DNA from: CAVSCR01 sp963726575
Lineage (GTDB): Bacteria > Actinomycetota > Actinomycetes > JAHEKZ01
NCBI GenBank assembly: GCA_963726575.1
Contig: CAVSCR010000003.1
Location: 186,001 to 250,000 of the forward strand
Direction of reading: 5' to 3'
DNA length: 64,000 nt
The position numbers and the translations under genes were made by a program. The notes below the pieces were generated by a model, which had not been told where the DNA came from, made no database searches, and saw nothing but the letters and a program-made list of their open reading frames with translations. Positions 1 through 8,069 of this stretch are shown piece by piece. The first letter of the stretch is position 1, and the number at the start of each line of letters is the position of its first letter.

Positions 1-83
1 GCCGTCGGAGCCAGGCCGAATCCGACCAGGCAAGCGGCAGCGAACACGGTCACGAACCGTCGGGCTAGACGGACACCAACCAT
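1..83 (-). CDS. N-terminus of an exported protein (partial, runs off left edge)
   Basis: Only the first 27 codons are inside the window. The ATG at 83 is preceded by a good Shine-Dalgarno (GGGAGG, about 5 nt away). The translation is a classic signal peptide: a basic start (MVGVRLARR), a hydrophobic core with many Ala, Val and Phe, and a small-residue stretch near the edge. A Cys sits inside the core (AAACLVG), so a lipobox is possible but not convincing. The mature protein is off the window, so its function cannot be said. Confidence 0.6.
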   Translation of the reverse strand, partial: MVGVRLARRFVTVFAAACLVGFGLAPT

Positions 84-350
84 GGAGACCTCCCGGAATC
101 CTCATCAAGCTGCTCACCACTCGCACGCCCACTGCTCAGTCGCTGGCGTGGCGCTCCGATCGGCCAGTCACGAGGTTCGGCCCGCCAGCCTCAGCGCAGT
201 CTGTATCCGTCGTTCTTAATGGTCGAGCCTGCCGCTCCAGATGGACAGTAGGAACTGCACGGTTCCTCAACTGTCCGGATGTGCGTGCCACCCTCGCGTT
301 TGGCCTCAAGACGGCTACGGGCAAGGTGTCGTGCTAGCGAGGGAGGACGG

Positions 351-791
351 ATGCCGGTCATCGAGAACTCGACGGTGGTCAGAGCGCCGCGGGACGCGGT
401 GTTCGATGCGTTGGTCGACCTGCGTGGTGAGTTGGCCTGGAACCCCAAGGTCGAACTGATGGAGAAGATCACCGACGGTCCGGTCGGCTTGGGGACGAAG
501 TTCCGGGCGAAGTGGAAGTTGAGCCAGGTGCTGACGACGGAGTGTGTCCGCTTCGACCGTCCGAACGGCTGGACCTACGTCAACGGCGGTCCGATCGAGG
601 TTCGCCTCGACGCCGACCTCGCCGATGCCCCTGACGGGACGATCGTTCGGGCGCGGTTCGAGCCGCATCCGCACGGCTTGGTGGCGCATCTGACGTATCC
701 GTTCTTCCTGGTCGCGATCCGGCGGGAGGAGAAGAAGAACGCCAGCCACTACAGGGCCTGGATCGAGTCCGGGGCATCCGCCGCGCCATGA
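351..791 (+). CDS. SRPBCC-family (START-like) protein
   Basis: This 146-residue protein looks like an SRPBCC ligand-binding fold. It opens with MPVIENSTVVRAP, the usual first strand, followed by a helix with the D-A-V-F-D-A-L pattern, and has alternating strands through the middle. The start at 351 was chosen because GGGAGGA lies just upstream and the fold begins there. It overlaps the next gene by 4 nt (ATGA), so the two are probably translated together. The family binds lipids or small hydrophobic ligands, or acts as polyketide cyclase-like enzymes; no ligand can be inferred here. Confidence 0.75.
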   Translation: MPVIENSTVVRAPRDAVFDALVDLRGELAWNPKVELMEKITDGPVGLGTKFRAKWKLSQVLTTECVRFDRPNGWTYVNGGPIEVRLDADLADAPDGTIVRARFEPHPHGLVAHLTYPFFLVAIRREEKKNASHYRAWIESGASAAP

Positions 792-1156
792 AGATCGCTG
801 CTGTGCTCGGCTGGATCCTGGGACTGGGCTTCGGGCTTCCCTGCATCTACGGCATCTGGTACTTCGTCAGGCACGACCAGGTCTGGACCTTCCTCGGATT
901 CCCCACCTACGGCGAAGGCCCATTCACCAAAGTGGGCGTTCAGACCACCGTCCCGTTGCTGGTGGCGTTCCTGGTCGTCTGCGTAACCGAGGTGGTCACC
1001 GCTTGGATGCTCTGGCAGCAGCCAACGCCAGGCGCTTGGTTGGCGCTGGCTCTGCTGCCGGTGGGGCTCGTCTTCTGGATCGGCTTCGCGCTGCCCTACG
1101 CCATCTCACTCGGAGCATCTCAAGCGGTCGTGATCCTGATCGCTTTGGCACGCTGA
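788..1156 (+). CDS. Small four-helix membrane protein
   Basis: A 122-residue protein with about four predicted membrane helices (roughly residues 5-26, 56-75, 79-97 and 100-121) and few charged residues. It starts inside the stop codon of the upstream SRPBCC gene (ATGA overlap), so the pair forms a two-gene unit. I do not recognise the family. The coupling suggests the soluble SRPBCC partner works with this membrane protein, but that is inference only. Confidence 0.65.
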   Translation: MKIAAVLGWILGLGFGLPCIYGIWYFVRHDQVWTFLGFPTYGEGPFTKVGVQTTVPLLVAFLVVCVTEVVTAWMLWQQPTPGAWLALALLPVGLVFWIGFALPYAISLGASQAVVILIALAR

Positions 1157-1162
1157 ATCCCA

Positions 1163-1175
1163 GCGGGTGACCCGC
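1163..1175. terminator. Short GC hairpin after the SRPBCC/membrane pair
   Basis: GCGGG-TGA-CCCGC lies 6 nt after the stop at 1156 and between convergent genes. There is no U-run. GC-rich hairpins without U-runs are common at gene ends in high-GC actinobacteria, so terminator function is plausible but weakly supported. Confidence 0.3.
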
Positions 1176-1266
1176 ACGACAAACCGACGAGTCGGCGCGG
1201 GTCAGCCGTTGCGGTTGTCTGCGCTGGAACCACCCAGAGCTTCGGTGCCGTTCCCGGGCGGGTCGC

Positions 1267-1464
1267 TCAGCGCTTGCGGACTGGCGAAACGATGGCCACC
1301 ACGAGCGACGCCACAAGAAGCCCGATGCCGGCGAGCTCGAGGGCCAAGCCGAGGGCAGCGGGGGGATGGTGGTCAGTGGCTACCCACCTCGGGAACATCA
1401 CTGTGTAGGCCACGACCGGGATCAAACAGATCAGCCCAGCCAGTGCGAGGCGCTTCGCGGTCAT
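1267..1464 (-). CDS. Small two-helix membrane protein
   Basis: A 65-residue protein with two hydrophobic segments (about residues 5-22 and 37-60) and a basic C-terminus (PVRKR). Its ATG overlaps the stop of the upstream gene (TCAT at 1461-1464, giving ATGA on the minus strand), a strong hint that both are real and co-translated. Function unknown. The segment between the helices carries charged and His residues, so a short extracytoplasmic or cytoplasmic loop is likely. Confidence 0.5.
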   Translation of the reverse strand: MTAKRLALAGLICLIPVVAYTVMFPRWVATDHHPPAALGLALELAGIGLLVASLVVAIVSPVRKR

Positions 1465-1862
1465 GTCGAGATCTTCGCCGCTCGTGGGTGAGCGGGGCTG
1501 GCCCTGCGCCGGCTACGTATGACGGCTCGTCCGAACACCGCCGCGACGGCAGTCCGCTCGGCGTCCCGCCACGACTGCTCGCCCCGGACGGTGTCGACCA
1601 GTGTCGGCACCGGCTGATGATGTCGGTGGAAGCGAGAGCTGCTCACCGCTGCTCGGACCAGAAAGATCCCGGGGAGCGCTAACGGCAGCAGGACAAGGAT
1701 CGTGCCGGCACCCGTGAGACGAAGCAGAGCTGCACAGGCGACCGCGACCGCGAGTAGTACGAGCGCGTCCGCGAGTGCATACAGCGAACGCCAGAACTCA
1801 GGATCGGAGTGGAACGGCTCGGCGACGCTGCGTCCGCCATCGGGGGGAATGGATGCACCCAC
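1461..1862 (-). CDS. Putative membrane protein, coupled to the downstream small membrane protein
   Basis: A 133-residue protein with two adjacent hydrophobic segments around residues 27-49 and 53-72, then a basic, Arg/Ala-rich C-terminal half that is likely cytoplasmic. The ATGA overlap with the next gene supports expression as a pair. I do not recognise the family. The start at 1862 is the first available and may be too long; the hydrophobic core does not depend on it. The gene lies just after the decayed serpin-like gene on the same strand. Confidence 0.45.
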   Translation of the reverse strand: MGASIPPDGGRSVAEPFHSDPEFWRSLYALADALVLLAVAVACAALLRLTGAGTILVLLPLALPGIFLVRAAVSSSRFHRHHQPVPTLVDTVRGEQSWRDAERTAVAAVFGRAVIRSRRRASPAHPRAAKIST

Positions 1863-1968
1863 GCCTGGTCAGTCGACGCGGTGGCCATACCCGCAGAGCG
1901 TCCGAACAGGTGAATTCAGACACCACAGCGCACGGATCGGGGCGCAGATCCGCGCGTGCGCCCTCGGC

Positions 1969-2569
1969 TCACGCGATCGTTGGTGCGGCGTCGGCTTCGG
2001 TGGGGGTGGTGATCCAGGCGCTGAACACCGGGGGCACGTAGCACAGTGCGCACGTTGTCGGTCCAGGGGCTGGCCGGCCCCAGCTCGCCGGCGGGAACGA
2101 CCTCATACGGTTCCCACCAGTCGACTCGGCTGGCGATCGCGCTGGCCAAGATCAGCTCGGTCAGCGGCTCGAAGGTTGGGACCGACGTGATCAGACCCGC
2201 AGTGTGACGCTCGGCCCAGGCATCGCCTTGCTGCTGGGCCGGGATGTCGCCGCGTTCCACCGGCTCCGGCAGGCCATTGACCCACGCGGCCAGTACCTCC
2301 GGGTGCGGGTCGGCCAACAGCTGACCAGCCGCGGCACACGCGGTGTTCGCGTCCATGCCCAACACTCGCTCCAACTCCCGTCGACTGACTCCGGTCACCG
2401 CCGGGGCCAGCAACGCCATCAGGAGCCACACACCCAGCGGCGAGGCGATCTCACCCTCGGCCGTGTCCTGATGGAACCGCACCGCATACCTGGTGACCGC
2501 CTCGGCCACGCGATCCCCGCTGGACCGAACACCGACCATCACCCCGTTTCCGGAACTCGCAGCGAACAC
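1969..2569 (-). pseudogene. Serpin-like protease inhibitor, frameshifted and truncated
   Basis: The first ~170 residues resemble actinobacterial serpin-like proteins: RYAVRFHQDT, then a SPLGVWLLMALLAP helix, LERVLGM, a segment like VERGDIPAQQQGDAWAERHT, and LILASAIASRVDWWEPYEVVP. After VRTVLRAP the frame becomes low-complexity Arg/His. Removing one base from the G5 run at 2030-2034 restores a sensible tail (VFSAWITTPTEADAA) that ends at a TGA at 1969-1971. Even so repaired, the product is about 200 residues, against roughly 380-400 for a full serpin, and no reactive-centre loop is present. I read it as a remnant. Confidence 0.5.
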
Positions 2570-2647
2570 ACTGACACGGCCACGACTTTCAGACCACGTC
2601 AGGCTCCGAACGGAAGTGCGGTAGTAGGGCGCGCGAGCTTGGACTGA

Positions 2648-3100
2648 CTACTCGGCCGGCGGTTCCAGGAGGAGTTCGGCGAGGGTGTCCAGGTTCGCCC
2701 GCATCGTCCGTGCCTGAACATTCGCGATGAACGGATCCGCTAGCCGTCCGAACACACCACCCAACCCAGATTCCGCGTCGATGCGAGCCTTGAGCTGTGT
2801 GCCAGCGCCTGCCGCCTCGAGAACGTAGGACGCAGCGAACCTCACCTGTCCGTCCACGGACGTGTAGGTGACTCGAGAAGGTGGGTCGAACTGTGTGACT
2901 TCGGTGGTCCACTCGAACTGTCGTCCCATGATCTTGCTCGCACCTCGAGTTCTTGTGCCGAGCTCGGCGGGCCCGTCTCCGACATCCTCGGCCTTGACGA
3001 CCGATACATCCCACACCGGCAGGTTCTCGGCCTCGACCAAGAAGTCGAAGACCACCTGTGGTGGACGTGCGATCTGGATACTCGCTTCGATGCTGGGCAT
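2648..3100 (-). CDS. SRPBCC-family protein (polyketide cyclase/CoxG-like)
   Basis: A 150-residue START-like protein. It begins MPSIEASIQIARPPQVVF, the typical SRPBCC first strand and helix, continues with VEAENLPVWDVSVV, and has the late strand/long helix typical of the fold. ATG at 3100 has AAGGAA about 6 nt upstream; an upstream in-frame extension is basic and without a site, so I left it out. It is divergent from the lipoprotein gene, with 240 nt between the starts. It is only distantly like the first SRPBCC protein in this window. Ligand unknown. Confidence 0.75.
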   Translation of the reverse strand: MPSIEASIQIARPPQVVFDFLVEAENLPVWDVSVVKAEDVGDGPAELGTRTRGASKIMGRQFEWTTEVTQFDPPSRVTYTSVDGQVRFAASYVLEAAGAGTQLKARIDAESGLGGVFGRLADPFIANVQARTMRANLDTLAELLLEPPAE

Positions 3101-3340
3101 CGGATTCCTTCCAACGGTGGTCAGGGTCGGTCCCTCGTTGTTCAGCATGGTGTGCCTGCGTTCCGGAACCGTTACGGCAAGGCAGACGTCGTCCTCTCGG
3201 TGGGGTCGTCGCACAGACTTCTCGAGTGGCGAGGACGGATGCATTCTTGGGGCCGTGGAGTCTGATCGTGGCGACATCATTCGGTGCGGGAGCGACTGAT
3301 CCCCTCCAGCTAAGCGGGGTGCTCTGGAGTGAGGTGGGCA

Positions 3341-3679
3341 ATGAACGCCGGCCGGCTCGGCGTTGGGTTGGTCCTTGTTCTTGTGGTGCTGAGCGGTTGC
3401 TCGCCCCGGGGCGAGGTCAGGGGCAGCCTGGTCAGCGAGGGAGGTCCGCCATCCCCGGAGGGCGTCGCGTCTCGTCCCGATCCGGTAGCCGGTCAGCAGG
3501 TGTCGGCTTGGCAGGCCGGCGAGCAGGTGGCGTCAGTGGTGACCGGGGCCACTGGCAGCTACCAGCTGCATCTCCCCGCCGGTGAGTACACGTTGGTCTT
3601 CCCCTGTTCTGGACAGGTCCATGTCACCGTCACCGCCGGGTCCACGGTGACCGAGGATCGCGTGTGCCAGATCCGCTAG
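3341..3679 (+). CDS. Lipoprotein with a carboxypeptidase-regulatory-like beta domain
   Basis: A 112-residue protein with a lipoprotein signal peptide: basic start, a Leu/Val core and the lipobox LSGC near residue 19. The mature part is a short beta-rich domain with GQQVSAWQAGEQVASVVTG, then GSYQLHLPAGEYTL, the pattern of CarboxypepD-regulatory/SpaA-like folds used as small extracellular modules. ATG at 3341 has GAGGTGG upstream, preferable to the earlier ATG at 3329. Expected on the outer face of the membrane; the role is unknown. Confidence 0.7.
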   Translation: MNAGRLGVGLVLVLVVLSGCSPRGEVRGSLVSEGGPPSPEGVASRPDPVAGQQVSAWQAGEQVASVVTGATGSYQLHLPAGEYTLVFPCSGQVHVTVTAGSTVTEDRVCQIR

Positions 3680-3708
3680 CGCTCGATCGGGAGTGACACA
3701 CTCGACTC

Positions 3709-4533
3709 GTGTCGGACGAGCTTGCGTACGTGCTGGGACACTCAGCGGCCGAGCTGCGCCGGCTGGAGACGCAGGCGGCAGTGGTGGACCCGGTGACACG
3801 TCGCTTCATGGTTGAGGCCGGCGTGAACAAAGGGATGCGCGTCCTGGACGTGGGGTCGGGTGCCGGCGACGTCGCGATGCTGGTCGCGGAACTGGTCGGC
3901 CCGCAGGGGCAGGTGGTTGGCTTCGACCGCTCGTCGGCGGCGGTGGACCTGGCCCGGGAGCGAGCCGCCGCACGGTCGCTGCACCAGGTTCAGTTTCTGA
4001 CCGGTGCGGTCGACGAACTCGACCTGCAGGGTCCGTTCGACGCCGTGGTGGGGCGCTACGTGCTGCAGTTCCAACAGGACCCCGCGGCGCTGCTGGCTGC
4101 GGTTGCGGCGCAAGCTCGACCCGGCGGCCTCGTGCTGTTCCACGAGCTCGACTGGTCTGGTGTCTCGTCGGATCCACCTGCTCCGACCTACGAGCGCGTA
4201 CGCAAGTGGCTGCAGACCGCCATCGAGCGCTCCGGCGCCAGCGCACGCATGGGTCTTGCGCTCCCTGGCGTCTTCGACGCGGCGGGTCTCGGTCACCCGG
4301 AGATGAGGCTCGAGCAGCGCCTCGGAGCCGGCGTCGGTGCTCGCGAAGTGCTGGAGCGCATCACCGACCTCGCCGAGACACTTGAGCCCCGGCTGGCCGA
4401 GCTGAACATCGTCAGCCCAGGCGAACTTTCTGTCGGCACCCTGTTCGAACGGATGAGCGACGAGGTCGTCGTCAACCACAGCCTGGTCCGCTCGCACCTG
4501 CAGATCGGAGCGTGGACGCGGACAGGCAGTTGA
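3709..4533 (+). CDS. Class I SAM-dependent methyltransferase
   Basis: A 274-residue protein with a Rossmann-type methyltransferase core. Motif I is VLDVGSGAGDVAMLVAELVG near residue 45, followed by the acidic residue after strand 2 (VVGFDRSS) and motif IV-like FDAVVGRYVLQFQQDP, then LARPGG-like QARPGGLVLFHE. This resembles UbiE/COQ5-type methyltransferases, but the substrate cannot be told. Translation starts at GTG 3709, 29 nt after the lipoprotein gene on the same strand. The C-terminal ~100 residues form the variable substrate cap. Confidence 0.8.
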   Translation: MSDELAYVLGHSAAELRRLETQAAVVDPVTRRFMVEAGVNKGMRVLDVGSGAGDVAMLVAELVGPQGQVVGFDRSSAAVDLARERAAARSLHQVQFLTGAVDELDLQGPFDAVVGRYVLQFQQDPAALLAAVAAQARPGGLVLFHELDWSGVSSDPPAPTYERVRKWLQTAIERSGASARMGLALPGVFDAAGLGHPEMRLEQRLGAGVGAREVLERITDLAETLEPRLAELNIVSPGELSVGTLFERMSDEVVVNHSLVRSHLQIGAWTRTGS

Positions 4534-4594
4534 CGGTGTCGACGAGCCACCTATCACTAACGTCTTGGGGCGACCAGGAACTCAGCTGCCGCAA

Positions 4595-4720
4595 TCAGCG
4601 GACTGAGGTGACCTGGTTGGGTGCGCCGGCCGGCGTGTGAGCGGTGGTCACGAGGAGGGCTGCGGCGACTCCCAGGATGGCCAGGGTCATGGCGATCGCG
4701 GCGGAGATCTTGGTGCTCAT
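4595..4720 (-). CDS. Possible 41-residue single-helix membrane or secreted peptide
   Basis: ATG at 4720 opens a 41-codon frame: MSTKISAAIAM, then a hydrophobic Ala/Leu/Val run to about residue 26, then a short polar Pro/Ala tail. It looks like a signal anchor or a tiny secreted product. The ribosome site is weak (GGAAG about 11 nt upstream). Nothing else codes convincingly between 4534 and 4834, so this is the best explanation of that gap, but it may be chance. Confidence 0.35.
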   Translation of the reverse strand: MSTKISAAIAMTLAILGVAAALLVTTAHTPAGAPNQVTSVR

Positions 4721-4834
4721 CAGGGACTGCACTTCCCAAAGTCGGGCCGACCTGTGTGTCGGCGTCTATGTGGTTCAACCGCGACTCGAACCGGTGGTGT
4801 TCCCGAGGCGCCCGTGATCTGCGCCACAACCGCG

Positions 4835-5437
4835 TCAGCCGTCGTCGTTCGATGGCGTCGATGCCGTGGCTGGCTGTGAATCGTCCCCCACCTTGACGCC
4901 ACGACGCTCGAGGGTGCGCTGGGTGACGGTCGTCAGGATGCGCACCAGCACCGCCAGGAACGTGATGTCCAGGATCATCTGCGCCATCGTGAGCACCCTC
5001 TCCGGCGTGCCGATGGGCGTGATGTCGCCGAAGCCGACCGTGGAGAACACCGTCACGGTGAAGTACAGGGCGTCCGTGCGGTTGAGCGGCTCGGAGAACA
5101 CCGAGGCGTCGTTTACTGCGGCTGCGTAGTAGACGATGGCGAACAAGCAGAGGAACAGCGCCAAAGCCGACGCCAACGCCTCAACCGCACGAATAGCAGG
5201 GTGGTCGTCCCGACTGACTCGAATCACCTGCTGATAGAAGACGAAGCCGAAGATCACCAAGCCAATGGTGACGAAGAAGATCCCCGACGCAGTCGAGCCG
5301 CGACCGTCCCCGACCGGGATCCAGTAGTACGCCAGCAGAACCGCCGCCACCGAGGCGAACACGCGCAACAGCGCGCGCACTCCGAGGCGCAACCGCGCCC
5401 GTTTGGCAGATTTGCCGCGATTGCGAGGTCGGGTCAT
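4835..5437 (-). CDS. Two-helix-pore type potassium channel protein
   Basis: A 200-residue membrane protein carrying the potassium selectivity filter TVGFGD at residues 133-138, inside a pore loop flanked by hydrophobic helices (about 87-108 and 148-166). Two further N-terminal helices (about 22-40 and 53-70) precede it, so the layout is four helices with one pore. The N-terminus is strongly basic and the tail is short; no RCK nucleotide-binding domain is attached. A functional channel would be a tetramer in the plasma membrane. Its ATG overlaps the rlmN stop (ATGA), so the two genes are coupled. Confidence 0.85.
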   Translation of the reverse strand: MTRPRNRGKSAKRARLRLGVRALLRVFASVAAVLLAYYWIPVGDGRGSTASGIFFVTIGLVIFGFVFYQQVIRVSRDDHPAIRAVEALASALALFLCLFAIVYYAAAVNDASVFSEPLNRTDALYFTVTVFSTVGFGDITPIGTPERVLTMAQMILDITFLAVLVRILTTVTQRTLERRGVKVGDDSQPATASTPSNDDG

Positions 5438-6543
5438 CGGTCGAACTCACTGCCAGCCAACTGTCCGCAGGCGCCGTCGATCTCGCGGCCACGGGTGTCC
5501 CGGACTGTCACAGCCACGCCGTGGCCCTCAAGACGTCGCACGAACTCCGCTTCGTCCTCGCGACGCGACGCGGTCCATTGGGACCCGGGCGTGGGGTTCA
5601 GCGGGATCAGGTTGACGTGAACGAGATGCCCGCGCAGCAGATCACCGAGCAGGTTGGCACGCCACGCCTGGTCGTTCACGTCGCGGATGAGCGCGTACTC
5701 GATGGAGACGCGACGACGCGTCTGGTCGGCGTAACGCCACGCGGCGTCCAGCACCTGCTCCACCGGCCAGCGCGTGTTCACCGGCACCAACGTGTTGCGC
5801 AACTCGTCGTCGGGTGCGTGCAGCGACACGGCGAGGGTGACGTTGAGCCCCTCGCCGGCCAGGCGGTCGATGGCGGGCACCAGACCCACGGTCGAGACCG
5901 TGACGCCACGCTGCGACAGGCCGAGCCCGGCCGGACTGGGATCAGTGAACCGACGTACGGCGCGCAACGTGGGTCCGTAGTTGGCCAGCGGCTCGCCCAT
6001 GCCCATGAAGACGACGTTGTTCACCCGTCCGACGCCTCCGGCCACCTCACCGCGGGACAGCGAACGTGCCGCTGCGACCACCTGCTCGACGATCTCCCCC
6101 GTCGAGAGGTTCCGGGTCAGTCCGGCCTGGCCGGTCGCGCAGAACGGGCAGTTCATGCCGCACCCCGCCTGCGACGAAACGCAGACGGTGGTGCGGTCGG
6201 GATACCGCATGAGGACGCTCTCGACCAGGGCCCCGTCGAACAGGCGCCACAGCGTCTTGACCGTGGCACCTTCGTCGCAGGTCAGCTCGTGGACAGGGAC
6301 CAACAGCTCGGGAAGCAGATCGCGCACGAGAGTGTCGCGCGACTCGATCGGCAGGTCGGTCATCACCGACGGATCGGATACCAGCCGCTCGAAGTAGTGG
6401 CGCGACAACTGGTCCCCGCGGTAGCCCGGTTCGCCGTGTTCCACCACGGCCGCACGCCGCGCCTCGACGTCGAGATCGGCAAGGTGACGCGGCGGCTTGG
6501 CCCCGCGCGGTGCAACAAAGGTCAACTCTCCCGGCACTGGCAT
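5434..6543 (-). CDS. rlmN: 23S rRNA (A2503-C2)/tRNA (A37-C2) methyltransferase RlmN
   Basis: A 369-residue radical-SAM methyltransferase that puts a methyl on C2 of A2503 in 23S rRNA (and of A37 in some tRNAs). The CX3CX2C cluster motif is C128, C132 and C135 (AGCGMNCPFC). The second catalytic Cys is C359 in DGACGQL near the C-terminus. GMGEP and the SLHAPDD segment are typical for the family. I start at ATG 6543 because upstream sequence is low-complexity; the ribosome site there is weak. It lies 37 nt after a TetR gene and is coupled to the potassium channel. Confidence 0.93.
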   Translation of the reverse strand: MPVPGELTFVAPRGAKPPRHLADLDVEARRAAVVEHGEPGYRGDQLSRHYFERLVSDPSVMTDLPIESRDTLVRDLLPELLVPVHELTCDEGATVKTLWRLFDGALVESVLMRYPDRTTVCVSSQAGCGMNCPFCATGQAGLTRNLSTGEIVEQVVAAARSLSRGEVAGGVGRVNNVVFMGMGEPLANYGPTLRAVRRFTDPSPAGLGLSQRGVTVSTVGLVPAIDRLAGEGLNVTLAVSLHAPDDELRNTLVPVNTRWPVEQVLDAAWRYADQTRRRVSIEYALIRDVNDQAWRANLLGDLLRGHLVHVNLIPLNPTPGSQWTASRREDEAEFVRRLEGHGVAVTVRDTRGREIDGACGQLAGSEFDR

Positions 6544-6580
6544 CGCGGACAGTCTGGCACGCGGGTCGGGCCGAAATGAA

Positions 6581-7234
6581 TCAGGCGCTGGGCGTCGTCG
6601 CAGCCAATCGACGCAACGCATCGTCGGAATCGACGCCCAGCTCCCGGGCTGCACCGGCCAACCACAGACGTGCCATCTGGTCCGGTGACAGGTCGGGCGG
6701 GTCACCCAGCACCACCTGAACAGCCAGCCCGTCCATGGACGACGCCAACCGGAAGGCGGCCTGATCAGCATCGGGTGCGTCGAACTGCCCGCACTCGACG
6801 CCCGCCGACACGATGTCACGCAGCAAGCGGCGCCACCGACTGTCCAGCTCCGCACGGACCCGCTCGACCTGCTCGTCATGACGTGCGCGCACCCAGACCT
6901 CGAGCCACAACGCCCAGTCGCCGAACTCGGCACCGTTGTTGGCCGTTGCCGCGGCCAGCTGCACAAGGGCATCGAGCGGATCGAGCGCCTTCAACGACTG
7001 CTCGAGCTCGCCGTACCACTCATCGTCGGACCACGTCAGCGCCGCGACGAGGACGTCGGCGAGACTGCTGTAGTGGTAGAGGACCAGTGCGGGACTGGTG
7101 CCGGCGACGGCGGCGATGTCGCTGACGCGAGTGCCGGCAAATCCGCGCTCCTTCACGACCTCCATGGCAGCGGCCAGGATGCGCCTGCGCCGCTCCTCCG
7201 GATCCTTTGCGGCCAATGGCTCTGCGGTCGTCAC
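6581..7234 (-). CDS. TetR-family transcriptional regulator
   Basis: A 217-residue regulator. The N-terminal helix-turn-helix is clear: RRRRILAAAMEVVKERGFAGTRV, then SDIAAVAGTSPALVLYHYSS with the recognition-helix pattern ending in Y-H-Y. The C-terminal all-alpha domain, with a Trp-rich stretch (WALWLEVWVRARHD) and a late SSMDGLAVQ helix, would bind an unknown ligand and dimerise. GTG at 7234 overlaps the cdsA stop (GTGA), so the gene is embedded in the rpsB-cdsA-rlmN cluster. Its targets are unknown; the adjacent channel or cdsA are only guesses. Confidence 0.85.
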   Translation of the reverse strand: MTTAEPLAAKDPEERRRRILAAAMEVVKERGFAGTRVSDIAAVAGTSPALVLYHYSSLADVLVAALTWSDDEWYGELEQSLKALDPLDALVQLAAATANNGAEFGDWALWLEVWVRARHDEQVERVRAELDSRWRRLLRDIVSAGVECGQFDAPDADQAAFRLASSMDGLAVQVVLGDPPDLSPDQMARLWLAGAARELGVDSDDALRRLAATTPSA

Positions 7235-8061
7235 GCCAAGATCCAGGTGAGCAGGACGAAAGCGACCGGAGCCGTGGGCAGCAACGAGTCGAGGCGGTCC
7301 ATGAGGCCGCCGTGCCCAGGCAGGATCGTGCCCATGTCCTTGATCTGCAGGTCGCGCTTGAGGAGCGACTCCCCCAGGTCCCCCAACGTCGCACTCACCG
7401 CGACGACGACGCCGAACACGACGCCCTGCCAGGCCGGTGCCGACAGCAACAGGGGCAGCACGACAGCAGCCGCCACCGCGCAGGCGATGAGGGAGCCGGC
7501 GAATCCTTCCCACGACTTCTTCGGGCTCACGTAGGGCGCCATCTTGTGACGTCCTAGCAGCACTCCGGCGCCGTAGCCTCCGATGTCACTCATCACCGTC
7601 ACCAAGACGTAGACGAGAACTCGGTCGGCACCTTCTGACTGGGCCAGCATCAACATGGCGAAGGACGCCAGCAGCGGCACCCAGATGGTCACGAGCACGG
7701 CAGCGTCGATGTCGGGAGTCAAGTGTTCCGCCGCACCGGCCAAGCGAACGATGACGAGCGCCAGCACCGTCAGGGCGAAAGCCACCAGCAACGCCTCGAT
7801 GCCCCGCACGTAGGCGGCCACGAGCATCACGACCGCGCCGGTGACGGCCGGGATGAGGGCAACGTCGTAGCCACTGGAGTGCAACGCGCCAACGACCTCG
7901 TGAACGGCAACCGAGATCGCGCAGGCAGCAAGAACCACGAACAGCCAGCTGTACGTGTACAGGCTGATCAGCACCAGCGCAGCCAGCGCAACACCGACCG
8001 CCGCGGCCATCGGCAGGTTGCGACCGGCCCGGCTGCCGGAGGGGGCCTCGGAAGCTGCCAC
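7231..8061 (-). CDS. cdsA: Phosphatidate cytidylyltransferase
   Basis: A 276-residue polytopic membrane enzyme that makes CDP-diacylglycerol from CTP and phosphatidic acid, the branch point for membrane phospholipids. The C-terminal family signature is complete (residues ~234-260): SLLKRDLQIKD, then PGHGGLMDRLD. About seven to eight hydrophobic helices precede it. An upstream motif SPKKSWEG is also characteristic. It follows frr by 8 nt, the standard bacterial order pyrH-frr-cdsA. Confidence 0.95.
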   Translation of the reverse strand: MAASEAPSGSRAGRNLPMAAAVGVALAALVLISLYTYSWLFVVLAACAISVAVHEVVGALHSSGYDVALIPAVTGAVVMLVAAYVRGIEALLVAFALTVLALVIVRLAGAAEHLTPDIDAAVLVTIWVPLLASFAMLMLAQSEGADRVLVYVLVTVMSDIGGYGAGVLLGRHKMAPYVSPKKSWEGFAGSLIACAVAAAVVLPLLLSAPAWQGVVFGVVVAVSATLGDLGESLLKRDLQIKDMGTILPGHGGLMDRLDSLLPTAPVAFVLLTWILA

Positions 8062-8069
8062 GACTAGCG

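Noticed and set aside
84..350. A 267-bp gap with several overlapping frames in both directions
   Set aside because: None has a ribosome site, a recognisable domain or a credible amino-acid make-up; the basic Arg/Pro-rich translations look like shadows of high GC.
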